A stretch of DNA of 64,000 bases from a virus: the IMG/VR virus record IMGVR_UViG_3300047472_000231, positions 1 to 64,000 of that record, one strand, 5' to 3'. The notes below the pieces were generated by a model. That model did not search any database and was not told the DNA's origin. It worked only from the letters and a program-made list of their open reading frames with translations. The position numbers and the translations under genes are program-made. Shown one piece after another: positions 31,447 through 41,365 of this stretch (position 1 is the stretch's first letter; every line of letters starts with the position of its first letter).

Positions 31447-31484
31447 CCGACGCCTGTCCCTGCACGTATCGAGGAGCACCACCC

Positions 31485-31880
31485 ATGGCATCCACCACCG
31501 CACGTACCCGCCAGACCGCCGCGGCCCGGAAGCGGGCCGCGGCCAAGCCCGCCCCAGTCGACGAGGAGTTCGAGCTCGTCGAACTCTCCAGCTCCGTCGA
31601 CGAAGAGGAGCGCGTCGGCTTGTTCTCCATCGACGGCACGATCTACACGATCCCCAAGGTCGTACCGCAGGGCGTCTCCCTGGAGTTCGTGAGGATCGGC
31701 CGCGAGTACGGCGAGGAAGCCGCCGCTGTCCGTCTGCTGGAGCGGCTTCTCGGCCCGGAGCCGTACAAGGCGCTGGAGCAGTGTCCGACGCTGGATGACA
31801 AGAAGATGCAGAAGATCCTCGACATGGCGCAGAAGATCGCGTTCGGGAAGGCCGAGGTTAAGGGGGGAAAAGCGGGCTGA
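31485..31880 (+). CDS. Tail assembly chaperone (gpG-like)
   Basis: 131 aa, ATG behind GAGGAGCACCACCC. A basic/disordered start is followed by an acidic helical region (EFELVELSSSVDEEER) and a helical C-terminus (GEEAAAVRLLERLLG; KMQKILDMAQKIAFG). It binds the tape measure during tail assembly. The last codons contain a canonical slippery heptamer (31865-31871) that allows ribosomes to move into the -1 frame. Confidence 0.8.
   Translation: MASTTARTRQTAAARKRAAAKPAPVDEEFELVELSSSVDEEERVGLFSIDGTIYTIPKVVPQGVSLEFVRIGREYGEEAAAVRLLERLLGPEPYKALEQCPTLDDKKMQKILDMAQKIAFGKAEVKGGKAG
31865..31871 (+). promoter_or_regulatory. -1 ribosomal frameshift site GGGAAAA
   Basis: Read in frame as G-GGA-AAA; slipping one base back gives GGG-AAA. 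An overlapping G-GGG-GGA heptamer is also present. The stop of the short protein follows after three codons and the -1 frame stays open for about 115 codons. Confidence 0.75.
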
Positions 31881-32224
31881 CCTGGACGGTCGGGCTGGCC
31901 GAACGGCTGGAACAGATCGTATGGGTCCTCGACCACCAGGGCGATATCGACGCCGACTTCCTCGCGATCTACGGCATCGACCTCTATGAGCAAGAGGTCG
32001 ACGGGCCCCGCTACTTCGCCCTCGCCCACCGGCTGACCGCCTACCAGGGCGTGATGACCGCCCGCGTCGACCAAGAGCAAGACCAGACCAGCAGCACAAC
32101 CACCCGCACCAGTAGCACCCAGCCCGCCCAACAGGGCGGCGGCGAGAACCGTGAGGTCTCGCTGACGGCGTTCCGGGTCATGTTCCCCGGAATCGTGAGC
32201 GGAGGAAGCGCAGGTGGCGGGTAG
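31868..32224 (+). CDS. Tail chaperone frameshift extension (gpT-like)
   Basis: About 115 codons in the -1 frame relative to the gpG-like gene, with no convincing start of its own. Translates as ...TWTVGLAERLEQIVWVLDHQ, IYGIDLYEQEVDGPRYFALA, a Gln/Thr-rich linker and LTAFRVMFPG. In siphophages the long fusion (gpGT) bridges tape measure and tail-tube subunits. The frame is open to TAG 32222-32224, overlapping the tape-measure start at 32214. Confidence 0.75.
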   Translation, partial: KSGLTWTVGLAERLEQIVWVLDHQGDIDADFLAIYGIDLYEQEVDGPRYFALAHRLTAYQGVMTARVDQEQDQTSSTTTRTSSTQPAQQGGGENREVSLTAFRVMFPGIVSGGSAGGG

Positions 32225-35200
32225 CTTTCGCATAGCCGAGGGATACGTCGAGGTCAGTGCCGACGAGTCCGCCTACGACCGCGCCATGGCCCGCCTCAAG
32301 TCCAAGGACCAGCGGATCAAGGTCGGTGTCGACCTCGACGACCGGGCTGCCCTCGCCAAGCTGGACCGCCTCGCCCGCGAGCGCATCATCACCGCCAAGA
32401 TCAAGGTCGACGAGACGGCACTGTCCCGCCTCCGTCTGCGAGACCTCGACGTCACCGTCACGCCGAAGATGAACGACACGGCCCTCCGCCGCGTACAGGC
32501 GCAGTTGGACCGGCTCACCGCCGACCGCGTGGTCAACATCCGAGCGAGCGTGGACACCCGGGTCGCCGCGGCAGAGATCCGCAACCTCATCCAGCGCCGT
32601 CAGGTCCGCATCGGCGTCGACGTCGACACCCGGGTCGCCGCCGATGAGATCAACAACCTGACCCGGCGACGCACCGCACGCATCGTCGCCGACGCCGACA
32701 CGGCAGCTGCACGTGCTCGCCTCGACGCCCTGGCCCGCGACCGCCACGCCAACGTGCGCGTAGACGTCGACCGGTCCGCACTGTCCAGCCTCGGAGGAGG
32801 CGGGGGAGGACTTGGCGGGCTCGTCTCAAGCCTGACCAGCCTCTCCAGCATCGCCGTCGGCGCACTGCCCACCGTGGCATCCCTGGGGCAGGCCATCATC
32901 CAGATGGGGCCCGCCGCAGCCGTCGCCGCGCCCGCCGTGCTGTCGCTCGGCGCAGCCTTCACCGCAATCAAGATCGGCACCAGCGGTATCGGGGACGCGT
33001 TCAAGGCGGCGTTCGCGCCGGCCACAGCCAGCGCGGGCGCGGCCACCAAGAGCATCCGGCAGGTCGAGAACGCGCAGCGCTCCCTCGCCAAGGCCCAGCA
33101 GGGCGTGAAGGACGCCGAGGTCAACGCCGCTGCGGCACGGGTGCAGGCGGCCCGGCAGATCGAGGACGCGCAGCGCTCCCTCAAGTCGACCGTCTCGGAT
33201 GTGGCGGACGCCAACCGGCGCGCAGCCGAGCAGGTCGCGCAGGCCGAGCAGGATCTCACCGACGCCCAGAAGTCGGCCCGGCAGGCACAACTGGACCTGA
33301 CCGCGGCCCGCAAGGACGCTGCCCGCCAGCTCGAAGACCTCGCCAACCAGCAGAAGGATGTAGAGCTCGACCGGCGCGAGGGAGTCCTCCGCGTTCAGGA
33401 TGCCCAGGACGAGCTGAACAAGACGCTCGCCGACCCGAAGGCCACCCAGCAGCAGCGGGCCGAGGCGCAGCTCACCTACGACGAAGCGGTCCAGCACCTG
33501 CAGGAGGTTCAGCTCCAGCAGGATCGGCTGACGAAGGATGCGGCCGACGCGAACAAGGCCGGCGTCGAGGGCTCGAAGCAGGTCACGGACGCCAAGGCCA
33601 AGGTTGCCGACGCCAACCAGACGATCTCCGACAAGACCCGGGCGTTGAAGGACGCGGAGATTGAGGCGTCCCGCACGCAGGTTGAGGGCGCACAGAAGGT
33701 CGCCGACGCCGAACGCGCGGTCGCTGACGCCCGCGAGGCGGCCCGCAAGGCAGCCGTCGACGGTGCACGGCAGATCGCCGACGCGCAGGCCGCCGTCGCG
33801 GACGCGGCCCGCGCCATGGCCGACGCACAGACGTCCGGTGCTGCGGCGACGAACAAGGTCGGCACGGCCCTGGCGAAGCTCGCACCAAACGCGCGGGCCT
33901 TTGTCGACGCGGTCCTCGCCCAGCGGGAGGCCTGGCGCGGCCTCAAGCTCGACGTGCAGAACGCCCTGTTCGCCGGGCTCGGGCAGACGTTCACGACTAT
34001 GTCGGCGGCCATCCTGCCGTCGCTGCGCACGGGCCTGACCGGCACGGCAACCATCCTCAACCAGACGGCGAAGAACGCCGCGAGCGCAGTCACCGAGCTC
34101 GGCAAGACGGGGATGCTGCGACGGTTGTTCGATGGCCTCAACGAGGGGATGAAGCCGCTCACGCGGATCCCGGGTCAGTTCATCACCGGCCTCACGCAGA
34201 TCTCCGTAGCCGCCTCGCCCGCGTTCAAGCGGCTCACCACCGCGGCGGGCGGAGTCGCCGACACCATCTCGAAGAAGCTCGGCGACGCGTTCAAGAGCGG
34301 CCGGATGGCCGACGCCATCAACACCGCCGTAGGCATCGCCAAACAGTTCGGGCGCCTGATCGCGGACATCGCCGGAACGATCGGCAACGTACTGAAGGCA
34401 GCCGCAGCCGGCGGCGGGGACGCCCTCGGCGCGATAGGCGAGGCCTTCAAAGAGCTCCGCAAAATCACCGCCATGCCGGAAGTGCAGAAGGCCCTCACGA
34501 GCATCTTCACGGCGATCAACTCCATCGCGAAGCTGCTGGCTGGCACGCTCGGCGCGGTGATTCAGGCGGCACTCCCACTGCTCGCCGCACTCGCGCCCGT
34601 CGTAACCGAACTCGCCCAGAAGTTCGCGCCGGTGCTGGCCGATCTGGCGACATCGCTGGGCAAAGCCCTGATGCCGATCATCGAAGCGCTGCTGCCCGTG
34701 GTGAAGGACGTCGGTGGCGTCCTCGTCGGCCTGGTGCAGGCGGTCATGCCGCTGCTGCAGCCCATCGGCAACTTGATCGCCACCGTCGTCAAGGCGATCG
34801 CACCGTTCATCAAGACCCTGCTCGACGCCCTCGTCCCGTTCGTCGCCATGCTGGCCCAGGCCCTCGTGCCGATCTTCGCCGCGCTGCTGCCAGCGGTTCA
34901 GCTGGTGGGCCAGTTCCTTGCCGCGATGGCCCCGCTGTTCCCGCAGCTGCTGACGGCGCTGACGCCGCTACTTCCGCCGCTCGGGCAGCTCATTACGGCG
35001 CTGCTGCAGCTGGCAATGCAGGTGATTACTCCGCTGATGCCGCTGGTCACCGGTCTGGCGACGTTGCTGGCGACCGTGCTGGCTGGGGCGGTCAACCTGC
35101 TGGTGCCCGTCATTACGACGGTGATCGGCTGGCTCACGGCCCTCGCCGACGGGGTGAAGAAGGTTGTGGGCTGGATTGTTGACGCCTTCCAGTGGCTGTA

Positions 35201-36857
35201 CGACAAGCTCGTCGGGCACAGCATCATCCCGGATATGGTGCGGGCGATCATCTCGTGGTTCGGGTCGCTGTGGACCGGCACGAAGAAGATCTTTACCGAC
35301 CTGAAGAACTGGGTCGTGAGCACGTGGAACAGCCTGTGGGATGGCGTGCGCACGAAGTGGAACAGCTTCTGGTCCGGTCTGAAGTCGGCGATCTCCGGGG
35401 CGTGGACGACCGTGCGGAACGGCGTGTCCGACCTCAAGAACGGCGTCACGAACACGTGGAATAACCTCTGGAATGGGGCCCGCGACAAGATCTCGTCGAT
35501 CTTCTCCACGATCAACGGGAAGATCAGCACGTTCAAGTCCAGCATGAAGACGGCGTTCTCAACCTTGCGCGACAGCCTGGGAACGATCTGGGACGGCGTG
35601 AAGTCGAAGATCGCCTCACCGGTCCGGTTCGTTGTGAACTCGGTCTACAACAACGGCATCCGCAAAATGTGGAACTCCATCGCCGGAAAGATCTCCAGCA
35701 AAATCACGCTGCCTCCGGTTCCCCTCAACTTCAACACCGGCGGCGTCGTCCCCGGCTCCGGGAACAAAGACACCGTCCCCGCAATGCTCACCCCCGGCGA
35801 ACGCATCCTCTCCAACAGCCAAGTCGCCGCACTCGGCGGCCACCGCGGCATCGACGCCATGCTCGGCACAGACCGCCCCACCAAGACCGGCGGCAACCCG
35901 ACCAGCCAGCAAGAACGCAAACGCCAGCAGGCCACACCCCACTTCGGGCACGGCGGCATCGCCGGGACCATCGGGACCATCGGCAGCGCCATCGGAGGCG
36001 CCGTCAGCTCCGCCGCCTCCTGGACGAAAGACCTCGTCCTCGGCGGGCTGAAGGCCGCCGCGCAGAAGGCGCTCTCGGCTCTCGTCCGGCCGCTCATCAA
36101 CCAGATCCCGGGCAGTGGCATCGGCAACCTGATGCGCGGGCTGAGCAACAAGGCCGTCGACGGGATGTTGTCCTGGTTCACCACCGAGGACAAGAAGGCA
36201 GTCGGCGGCCCCGCCGTACAGCGGGCGTTGTCGTGGGTGAAGACGCAGAACGGGCTGCCCTATCAGTGGGCCGGCAACGGGAACCCCAGCTGGGACTGCA
36301 GCGGTCTGATGAGCGCCATCGAGTCCGTGATCCGCGGAGAGCACCCGCATCGCCGGTGGGCAACGGGTGCGTTCTCCGGATCGAGCGGCCCGCCCGGCTG
36401 GGTCCGCAACCTGAACTCACCATTTGAAATCGGGATCACGAATGCGGGAGTCGGGCACACCGCGGGCACTCTTGCCGGAATGAACGTCGAAAGCAGCGGC
36501 GGGCGCGGCGTCCACATGGGCAAGAGCGCCCGCGGCTACAACGACAGCCTGTTCACCTCGCGCTGGGGGTTCGCCCCGGCCGCCAAGTTCGACAGCGGCG
36601 GGTTGTTGCAGCCCGGGGCGACGATGTCCGTCAACGCCACCGGCCGCCCCGAGCGGGTCCTGTCGGCGGACCACACGGCCAAGCTCGACGCGATGCTGGC
36701 CAGCTCCGGCGCGGGCGGCCCGGTCACCATCCAGGAGATCAACATCAGTGGGACGTTCGACTTCTCCAGCCCCGCTAGCCGTCGGGCCGCCGCGAACGCG
36801 ATGGTCGCCGAGATGAAGGAAGCCATCCGTCTCTACGACAAGGCGAGGGCCCGATGA
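32214..36857 (+). CDS. Tape measure protein with NlpC/P60-type C-terminus
   Basis: 1547 aa, GTG start inside the frameshift extension. Residues 1-190 carry short charged repeats; 280-560 are Ala/Glu/Gln-rich coiled coil; 700-960 are hydrophobic membrane-type helices; 1010-1130 contain Trp-rich repeats (TWNSLWDG, TWNNLWNG). The C-terminal part (about 1330-1450) has DCSGL (Cys about 1362) and VGHTAGT (His about 1415), fitting an NlpC/P60-like cell-wall peptidase. It fixes tail length and probably locally opens the cell wall during DNA entry. Confidence 0.9.
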   Translation: MAGSFRIAEGYVEVSADESAYDRAMARLKSKDQRIKVGVDLDDRAALAKLDRLARERIITAKIKVDETALSRLRLRDLDVTVTPKMNDTALRRVQAQLDRLTADRVVNIRASVDTRVAAAEIRNLIQRRQVRIGVDVDTRVAADEINNLTRRRTARIVADADTAAARARLDALARDRHANVRVDVDRSALSSLGGGGGGLGGLVSSLTSLSSIAVGALPTVASLGQAIIQMGPAAAVAAPAVLSLGAAFTAIKIGTSGIGDAFKAAFAPATASAGAATKSIRQVENAQRSLAKAQQGVKDAEVNAAAARVQAARQIEDAQRSLKSTVSDVADANRRAAEQVAQAEQDLTDAQKSARQAQLDLTAARKDAARQLEDLANQQKDVELDRREGVLRVQDAQDELNKTLADPKATQQQRAEAQLTYDEAVQHLQEVQLQQDRLTKDAADANKAGVEGSKQVTDAKAKVADANQTISDKTRALKDAEIEASRTQVEGAQKVADAERAVADAREAARKAAVDGARQIADAQAAVADAARAMADAQTSGAAATNKVGTALAKLAPNARAFVDAVLAQREAWRGLKLDVQNALFAGLGQTFTTMSAAILPSLRTGLTGTATILNQTAKNAASAVTELGKTGMLRRLFDGLNEGMKPLTRIPGQFITGLTQISVAASPAFKRLTTAAGGVADTISKKLGDAFKSGRMADAINTAVGIAKQFGRLIADIAGTIGNVLKAAAAGGGDALGAIGEAFKELRKITAMPEVQKALTSIFTAINSIAKLLAGTLGAVIQAALPLLAALAPVVTELAQKFAPVLADLATSLGKALMPIIEALLPVVKDVGGVLVGLVQAVMPLLQPIGNLIATVVKAIAPFIKTLLDALVPFVAMLAQALVPIFAALLPAVQLVGQFLAAMAPLFPQLLTALTPLLPPLGQLITALLQLAMQVITPLMPLVTGLATLLATVLAGAVNLLVPVITTVIGWLTALADGVKKVVGWIVDAFQWLYDKLVGHSIIPDMVRAIISWFGSLWTGTKKIFTDLKNWVVSTWNSLWDGVRTKWNSFWSGLKSAISGAWTTVRNGVSDLKNGVTNTWNNLWNGARDKISSIFSTINGKISTFKSSMKTAFSTLRDSLGTIWDGVKSKIASPVRFVVNSVYNNGIRKMWNSIAGKISSKITLPPVPLNFNTGGVVPGSGNKDTVPAMLTPGERILSNSQVAALGGHRGIDAMLGTDRPTKTGGNPTSQQERKRQQATPHFGHGGIAGTIGTIGSAIGGAVSSAASWTKDLVLGGLKAAAQKALSALVRPLINQIPGSGIGNLMRGLSNKAVDGMLSWFTTEDKKAVGGPAVQRALSWVKTQNGLPYQWAGNGNPSWDCSGLMSAIESVIRGEHPHRRWATGAFSGSSGPPGWVRNLNSPFEIGITNAGVGHTAGTLAGMNVESSGGRGVHMGKSARGYNDSLFTSRWGFAPAAKFDSGGLLQPGATMSVNATGRPERVLSADHTAKLDAMLASSGAGGPVTIQEINISGTFDFSSPASRRAAANAMVAEMKEAIRLYDKARAR

Positions 36858-38497
36858 GCGCGTTCAACTGGGGCGACCTCCAGCTCGGCCGCATCCCCCT
36901 CAGGGAGACATTCGTCGCGACCGAGTCCGGCGGAGGTGACGGCCGCGGCCTCGACCTCGAAGGGCAGGAGTCGTATCCGCCGCTCACCCGGGCGCAGGTC
37001 ATCGCCCGGCATGACGGCATCAACTCGCTGATCCCCGGGCAGGTCATCAACGTCACATTCACGGATAAACCGGAGCGCAACGGCTTCTACGCCGTGAAAA
37101 GCTCCGGGGCGACCTACACCGAATACCTCAACGAGGCGGTCACCAGCTCCTGGAAGGTCAGCCTCGACCGGATCGGCTCCGACGCGGAAACCGATCTGCA
37201 GAGCAGGCTCACCGGCGCGGTCAGGTTGAACGACTTCGCGTTGGCGGGCGAGCGCTGGCACGCCCCGCCGATCGGCCACTACGGCTACTACACCGGCGCC
37301 ACGAACGCGACGACGATGACCCGCACCGGAGCAGACGGCACCATCACCGTCTACCGCGGCGTACCCGCCAACGTCTCCCCGCGCTGGGGCTGCGTACCGA
37401 CCGCCTACCTTGCCGGCCGAGTCCGCGCCACGACGACGGGCGGGCAGGAGGTGTACGGCGTCGACGTACCCCTTGCTGCGACCGGCTGGTCCCTGACGAA
37501 CGGGCTCATCAACGTCACCGGCGGAGGTGCTGCCACCCTGGACGTGCAGACGTACAGCGGGGGCGCCTACCGCTCCAAGCTGTGGAACGTCTCCGTGGCG
37601 GGCAGTGCGTCGTCGATCACCACGTGGGATGGGGCGACACTGCTCCGCAACGACCCCGAAATGATCGTCCTGCGCCTGACGAAGGGCCTCAACCCGGGCC
37701 GCGCCACCCTCGATCTGACACTGCGCCGCGGCTCCCGCACCGTCGAGGGCTACCTGCAAGTCGGCACCGCCAACACCCTGTGCGCCTATCGGGCAACAGC
37801 TGAGGCCGCCACGAACAACACGTCCTACCTGGTCGCCACCAGCGACGACGCAGACGGCAACGCCTACGCCTGCGGCAGCGCCCGCACTTTCACCGCGCAC
37901 GCCAACGGCGGCATCGTCAAAGCCGCCACCACAGCCCTGGACTTCTGGATCGGCGCCGTCGCCAGCCAGACCACCCTCAACGTCAACCCCACCTTTGAGG
38001 TTGACGTCTCCGACTGGACCCCCACATCAGCGACGCTTACCCGCAGCAACGTGCAGGTGAAGTGGGGCGCCTGGTCCGGGCTGCTCACCACCACAGCCGC
38101 CGCCAACCCCCGTGCAGAGTCGAGCCAGATCGCCGTCACCGCAAGCGGCTCGTACCGGGCATCCGGATGGCTGTACGCCCCGGCCGCAATCCCGACCGGC
38201 TGCGGAGTGAACATCAACTGGTTCGACAACACGCACGCCTACCTGTCCACCTCGGCGAACTCGTCCGTGCCCGCGACCGGGGCGTGGATTCCCTACGACC
38301 AGACGTTCGCCGCGCCTGTGAATGCGGCCTACGCGACCCTCGTGTTCTCCATCGGGGGCACTCCCGGCGCCGGGGTCCTGCTGTACGGCGACGACGTGCG
38401 ACTGCGTGCAGCGACACCATCCGGGGACGCCGCCACCGACCTGCGAAATATGTACATCGCCGCCATGCCGGAAGCCGTCTACGGAGTCCGGAGGTAG
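36854..38497 (+). CDS. Distal tail / minor tail protein
   Basis: 547 aa, ATGA overlap with the tape measure. The N-terminus (FNWGDLQLGRIPLRETF) and following beta-rich part fit a Dit-like tail-tip protein. A C-terminal module (about 385-530: NPTFEVDVSDWTPT, GSYRASGWLYAPAAI, DDVRL) looks like a jelly-roll carbohydrate-binding domain. Likely at the tail tip, with a role in cell-surface contact. Confidence 0.75.
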   Translation: MSAFNWGDLQLGRIPLRETFVATESGGGDGRGLDLEGQESYPPLTRAQVIARHDGINSLIPGQVINVTFTDKPERNGFYAVKSSGATYTEYLNEAVTSSWKVSLDRIGSDAETDLQSRLTGAVRLNDFALAGERWHAPPIGHYGYYTGATNATTMTRTGADGTITVYRGVPANVSPRWGCVPTAYLAGRVRATTTGGQEVYGVDVPLAATGWSLTNGLINVTGGGAATLDVQTYSGGAYRSKLWNVSVAGSASSITTWDGATLLRNDPEMIVLRLTKGLNPGRATLDLTLRRGSRTVEGYLQVGTANTLCAYRATAEAATNNTSYLVATSDDADGNAYACGSARTFTAHANGGIVKAATTALDFWIGAVASQTTLNVNPTFEVDVSDWTPTSATLTRSNVQVKWGAWSGLLTTTAAANPRAESSQIAVTASGSYRASGWLYAPAAIPTGCGVNINWFDNTHAYLSTSANSSVPATGAWIPYDQTFAAPVNAAYATLVFSIGGTPGAGVLLYGDDVRLRAATPSGDAATDLRNMYIAAMPEAVYGVRR

Positions 38498-38500
38498 CAA

Positions 38501-41365
38501 GTGGCGGTCAATGAAGTCCTCAAAGCCCTCGGCTCGTGGGAGATCAAACTCCTGCCCGGGACGCCCCGCGACGTCCTCGACAGCCTTGATTACTTCGGGC
38601 ACGTCGCGATCGCCCCCGGCCGGCTGGACCCGCTGCAGTACGGCGACAACCTGCTGACGACCGCCCGCTACGTCGGCGTCCTCCGCACCAAGACGATCGG
38701 CGACGACGGCCGCACCAGCGCGCCCCAGGACGACCTCGCCGTCGGCGGCGTCGGCATGGCCATGTGGCTCGGCGACGAAGACGGCAAAGGCGCGATCTAC
38801 GAAAACGCGATCACGCCCGCGTCCGCATCCTTCGCCACCACCATCAACATGCTGCTCCCCGCCTCCGGCGCAGGCGCCGTCACCGCGGGAACCATCTACT
38901 CCGTGGCAGGCCAGTACACGGGCCACCACCAGTACGAGTCCCCGCGGACCGCCATCGGCTACGTGTGCGACACCATGTCCACCACGTCGGTACCCGTCTC
39001 CTGGCGCGTCAACGGCAACGGCACCCTTGACGCCGGCCCGGACGCGAACCTGTTCGTCACCAACCCGACGTGCGTGATCCTCGCGACCGGCGCCGGCGAG
39101 GATATGGCGCTGCGGGCCCTCCCCGGCTCGATGGACGTCACCCGCGACATGGAGGACTACAGCACCCGCGTTGTCCTCCTCGCCGAGGGGGAAGGCTCGA
39201 GCATCGCCACGGGTACGGCGGATATCACCCCGGCGACGCCATACAAGGACATCCACGGCAACGCCTTGAAGTTGACCAGGCTGGTCAGCGAGTCGGACAC
39301 GGCGACCGGGAACGCCGCCACACGCGCGCAGTTGGCGTTGTCGCAGTTCATCTCCACCCGCAACGCGTTGACCTTGTCGACGGCCGACTACGACGTTCAC
39401 GGGTCCTTCCAGGTCGGCGACCGGGTGTGGGTGTACAACCCCGACGCCGGACTCGTCGACACCACCACGGAGATCACGTTCCGGGGGGTGCGGATCAACC
39501 CGCTCAAACTCCAGGTCACCGAGACGTCGTGGGCGATCACCAAGGGGTACACGGTCGCCTACCGCACCGTGAACGGGGCGTGGATCGACCTCACCCAGTA
39601 CGTCGAATGGGAGACCGACGGCACCAACACGGTGACCGTCGGGGACTTCTCCCGGCAGCTCGCCAACACTGGCACAGAGCCTGTCGGCTCCCGCCCCAAT
39701 GCCGACACGTCCACGCCCGGCCAGCCCGTCTTCGTCACCCCGTTCACCGGCGTCGCCTACCTCGATAACCGGGGCTTCACGAGGGCGCGCGTTATCCTCA
39801 ACTGGAACGCACCCCTCAACGTCGACGGCTCCACCGTCCTCGACGGCGACCACTACGAGATCCGCTACGCCGTCGACACCGACATGCTGTACCCGGCGAC
39901 CTGGACGCAGGTCTCCCAGGTCAGGTGGCAGGACTTGCAGTCGTGGGCGCAGCCGTTCGCCGCCCCGACCGGCAAGTGGCAGTCGATGGTCGTCAACTGG
40001 GACACCACCACAGCCCAGCTACAGGACCTGTCCCCGGGCGTCGGCTACGACATCCAGATCCGCGGCGTCGACAAGACCGGCAACACCGGCGCCTGGTCGC
40101 CGACGACGACGTTCGTGGCCTCGGCCGACAACCTGCCGCCCAGCACACCCGCGGCCCCGTCGGTGGCGGGCAGCCGCATCGCCGTGCAGATCACCCACCA
40201 GCTCGGCAAGAGCTCGGGCGGCACGTTCAACCTGGAGTCGGACCTCGATCACCTCGAAGTCCACGTGAGCTACGAGCCCACGTTCACACCGGACGCCACG
40301 ACCCTGAAGGGGAAGGCGGTCGCCAACGCGGGGATGATCCAGGCGCAGATCCCCGTCGTGGTCACCGTGCAGGTCGAGGAGACGTCGGCCCGCTACGTGC
40401 GGGTCGTCGCAGTCGACAAGACCGGCAACAAGAGCGGGCCGTCCGATTCGGCGACAGCGACCGCGCTCCTCATCGACGACGCCCACATCTCCGACCTGAC
40501 CGTCTCGAAGGTCACCGCCGGGCAGATCAACGCCGACTGGATCGTGGGCGCCCGCATCAAGACCGCCGACACCGGGTCGCGCGTCGAGCTCAACAGCGCC
40601 GGCCTCCAGGCCTACGACTCCACCGGCACGCAGACCGTCAACATCGCCGCCGCCGACGGATCCGTGTCCATCATCGGCCAGCTCAAATCCGGCACGTCGG
40701 GTAAGCGTATCGAGATCAACCCGACCAACACCTACCTGCCAGAAATCCGCTGGTACGCCAACACCGGCACTGACTACGGCTACATCAACGCCCTCTCATC
40801 AGGCACGGACGTTAGCCTCGGCATGAACTCGTCGCCCTACGACGACGGCACCGGCACCCAGGTCATCTCCCGCGCCATCCTCAGCACCAGTGCCGCGCAA
40901 CTGTCCGTCATCCGCCAGGACGACCAGTCCCGGCGCGGCGGCTACGTACTGGCGGCGGCAGGAAGCTTGTTCGCCGGGTTCGTCAGGGCAGGAGTAGACG
41001 GCGGCTACTACTACGCCGATTCAGTGCAGGGCCGCTTCGGCTGGAACCCGAACGATGCCGACGGCCAGCACCTGGATTTCAGCAGCGGCAACACCCACCA
41101 CATCGGCCGCTGGGCCGACTTCGCCTCAGCCGGAACCACCGACGGCATCTGGACCGCCAGCGAGCCCTTCGTCGCCTCCGGCGACATCGCCCTCAGCCTG
41201 GGGTATGGGGCGACGATGGCGTCCGGCATGGTGCCCCTCGTGACGCTGCGGCACACCGTGCTGCGGACCTGGCAGGTCACCTCCTCAACCGCGACCGGCA
41301 TCACGGTGACGGTCGGAACATCCAGTGGAATCCCTTCTCTTAGTTGCTGGGTCTATCGTGTCTGA
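38501..41365 (+). CDS. Large tail-tip protein with fibronectin-like region
   Basis: 954 aa, GTG start. N-terminal 400 residues are a beta-rich baseplate-type domain; residues about 410-660 contain two fibronectin type III-like stretches (VILNWNAPLNVDGSTVLDG; VGYDIQIRGVDKTGNTG; VRVVAVDKTGNKSGPSD). The C-terminus (about 665-954) has ISDLTVSKVTAGQINADWIVG, the entry to a repeated beta fibre. Probably the tail-associated lysin/hub substitute and fibre base. Confidence 0.75.
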   Translation: MAVNEVLKALGSWEIKLLPGTPRDVLDSLDYFGHVAIAPGRLDPLQYGDNLLTTARYVGVLRTKTIGDDGRTSAPQDDLAVGGVGMAMWLGDEDGKGAIYENAITPASASFATTINMLLPASGAGAVTAGTIYSVAGQYTGHHQYESPRTAIGYVCDTMSTTSVPVSWRVNGNGTLDAGPDANLFVTNPTCVILATGAGEDMALRALPGSMDVTRDMEDYSTRVVLLAEGEGSSIATGTADITPATPYKDIHGNALKLTRLVSESDTATGNAATRAQLALSQFISTRNALTLSTADYDVHGSFQVGDRVWVYNPDAGLVDTTTEITFRGVRINPLKLQVTETSWAITKGYTVAYRTVNGAWIDLTQYVEWETDGTNTVTVGDFSRQLANTGTEPVGSRPNADTSTPGQPVFVTPFTGVAYLDNRGFTRARVILNWNAPLNVDGSTVLDGDHYEIRYAVDTDMLYPATWTQVSQVRWQDLQSWAQPFAAPTGKWQSMVVNWDTTTAQLQDLSPGVGYDIQIRGVDKTGNTGAWSPTTTFVASADNLPPSTPAAPSVAGSRIAVQITHQLGKSSGGTFNLESDLDHLEVHVSYEPTFTPDATTLKGKAVANAGMIQAQIPVVVTVQVEETSARYVRVVAVDKTGNKSGPSDSATATALLIDDAHISDLTVSKVTAGQINADWIVGARIKTADTGSRVELNSAGLQAYDSTGTQTVNIAAADGSVSIIGQLKSGTSGKRIEINPTNTYLPEIRWYANTGTDYGYINALSSGTDVSLGMNSSPYDDGTGTQVISRAILSTSAAQLSVIRQDDQSRRGGYVLAAAGSLFAGFVRAGVDGGYYYADSVQGRFGWNPNDADGQHLDFSSGNTHHIGRWADFASAGTTDGIWTASEPFVASGDIALSLGYGATMASGMVPLVTLRHTVLRTWQVTSSTATGITVTVGTSSGIPSLSCWVYRV

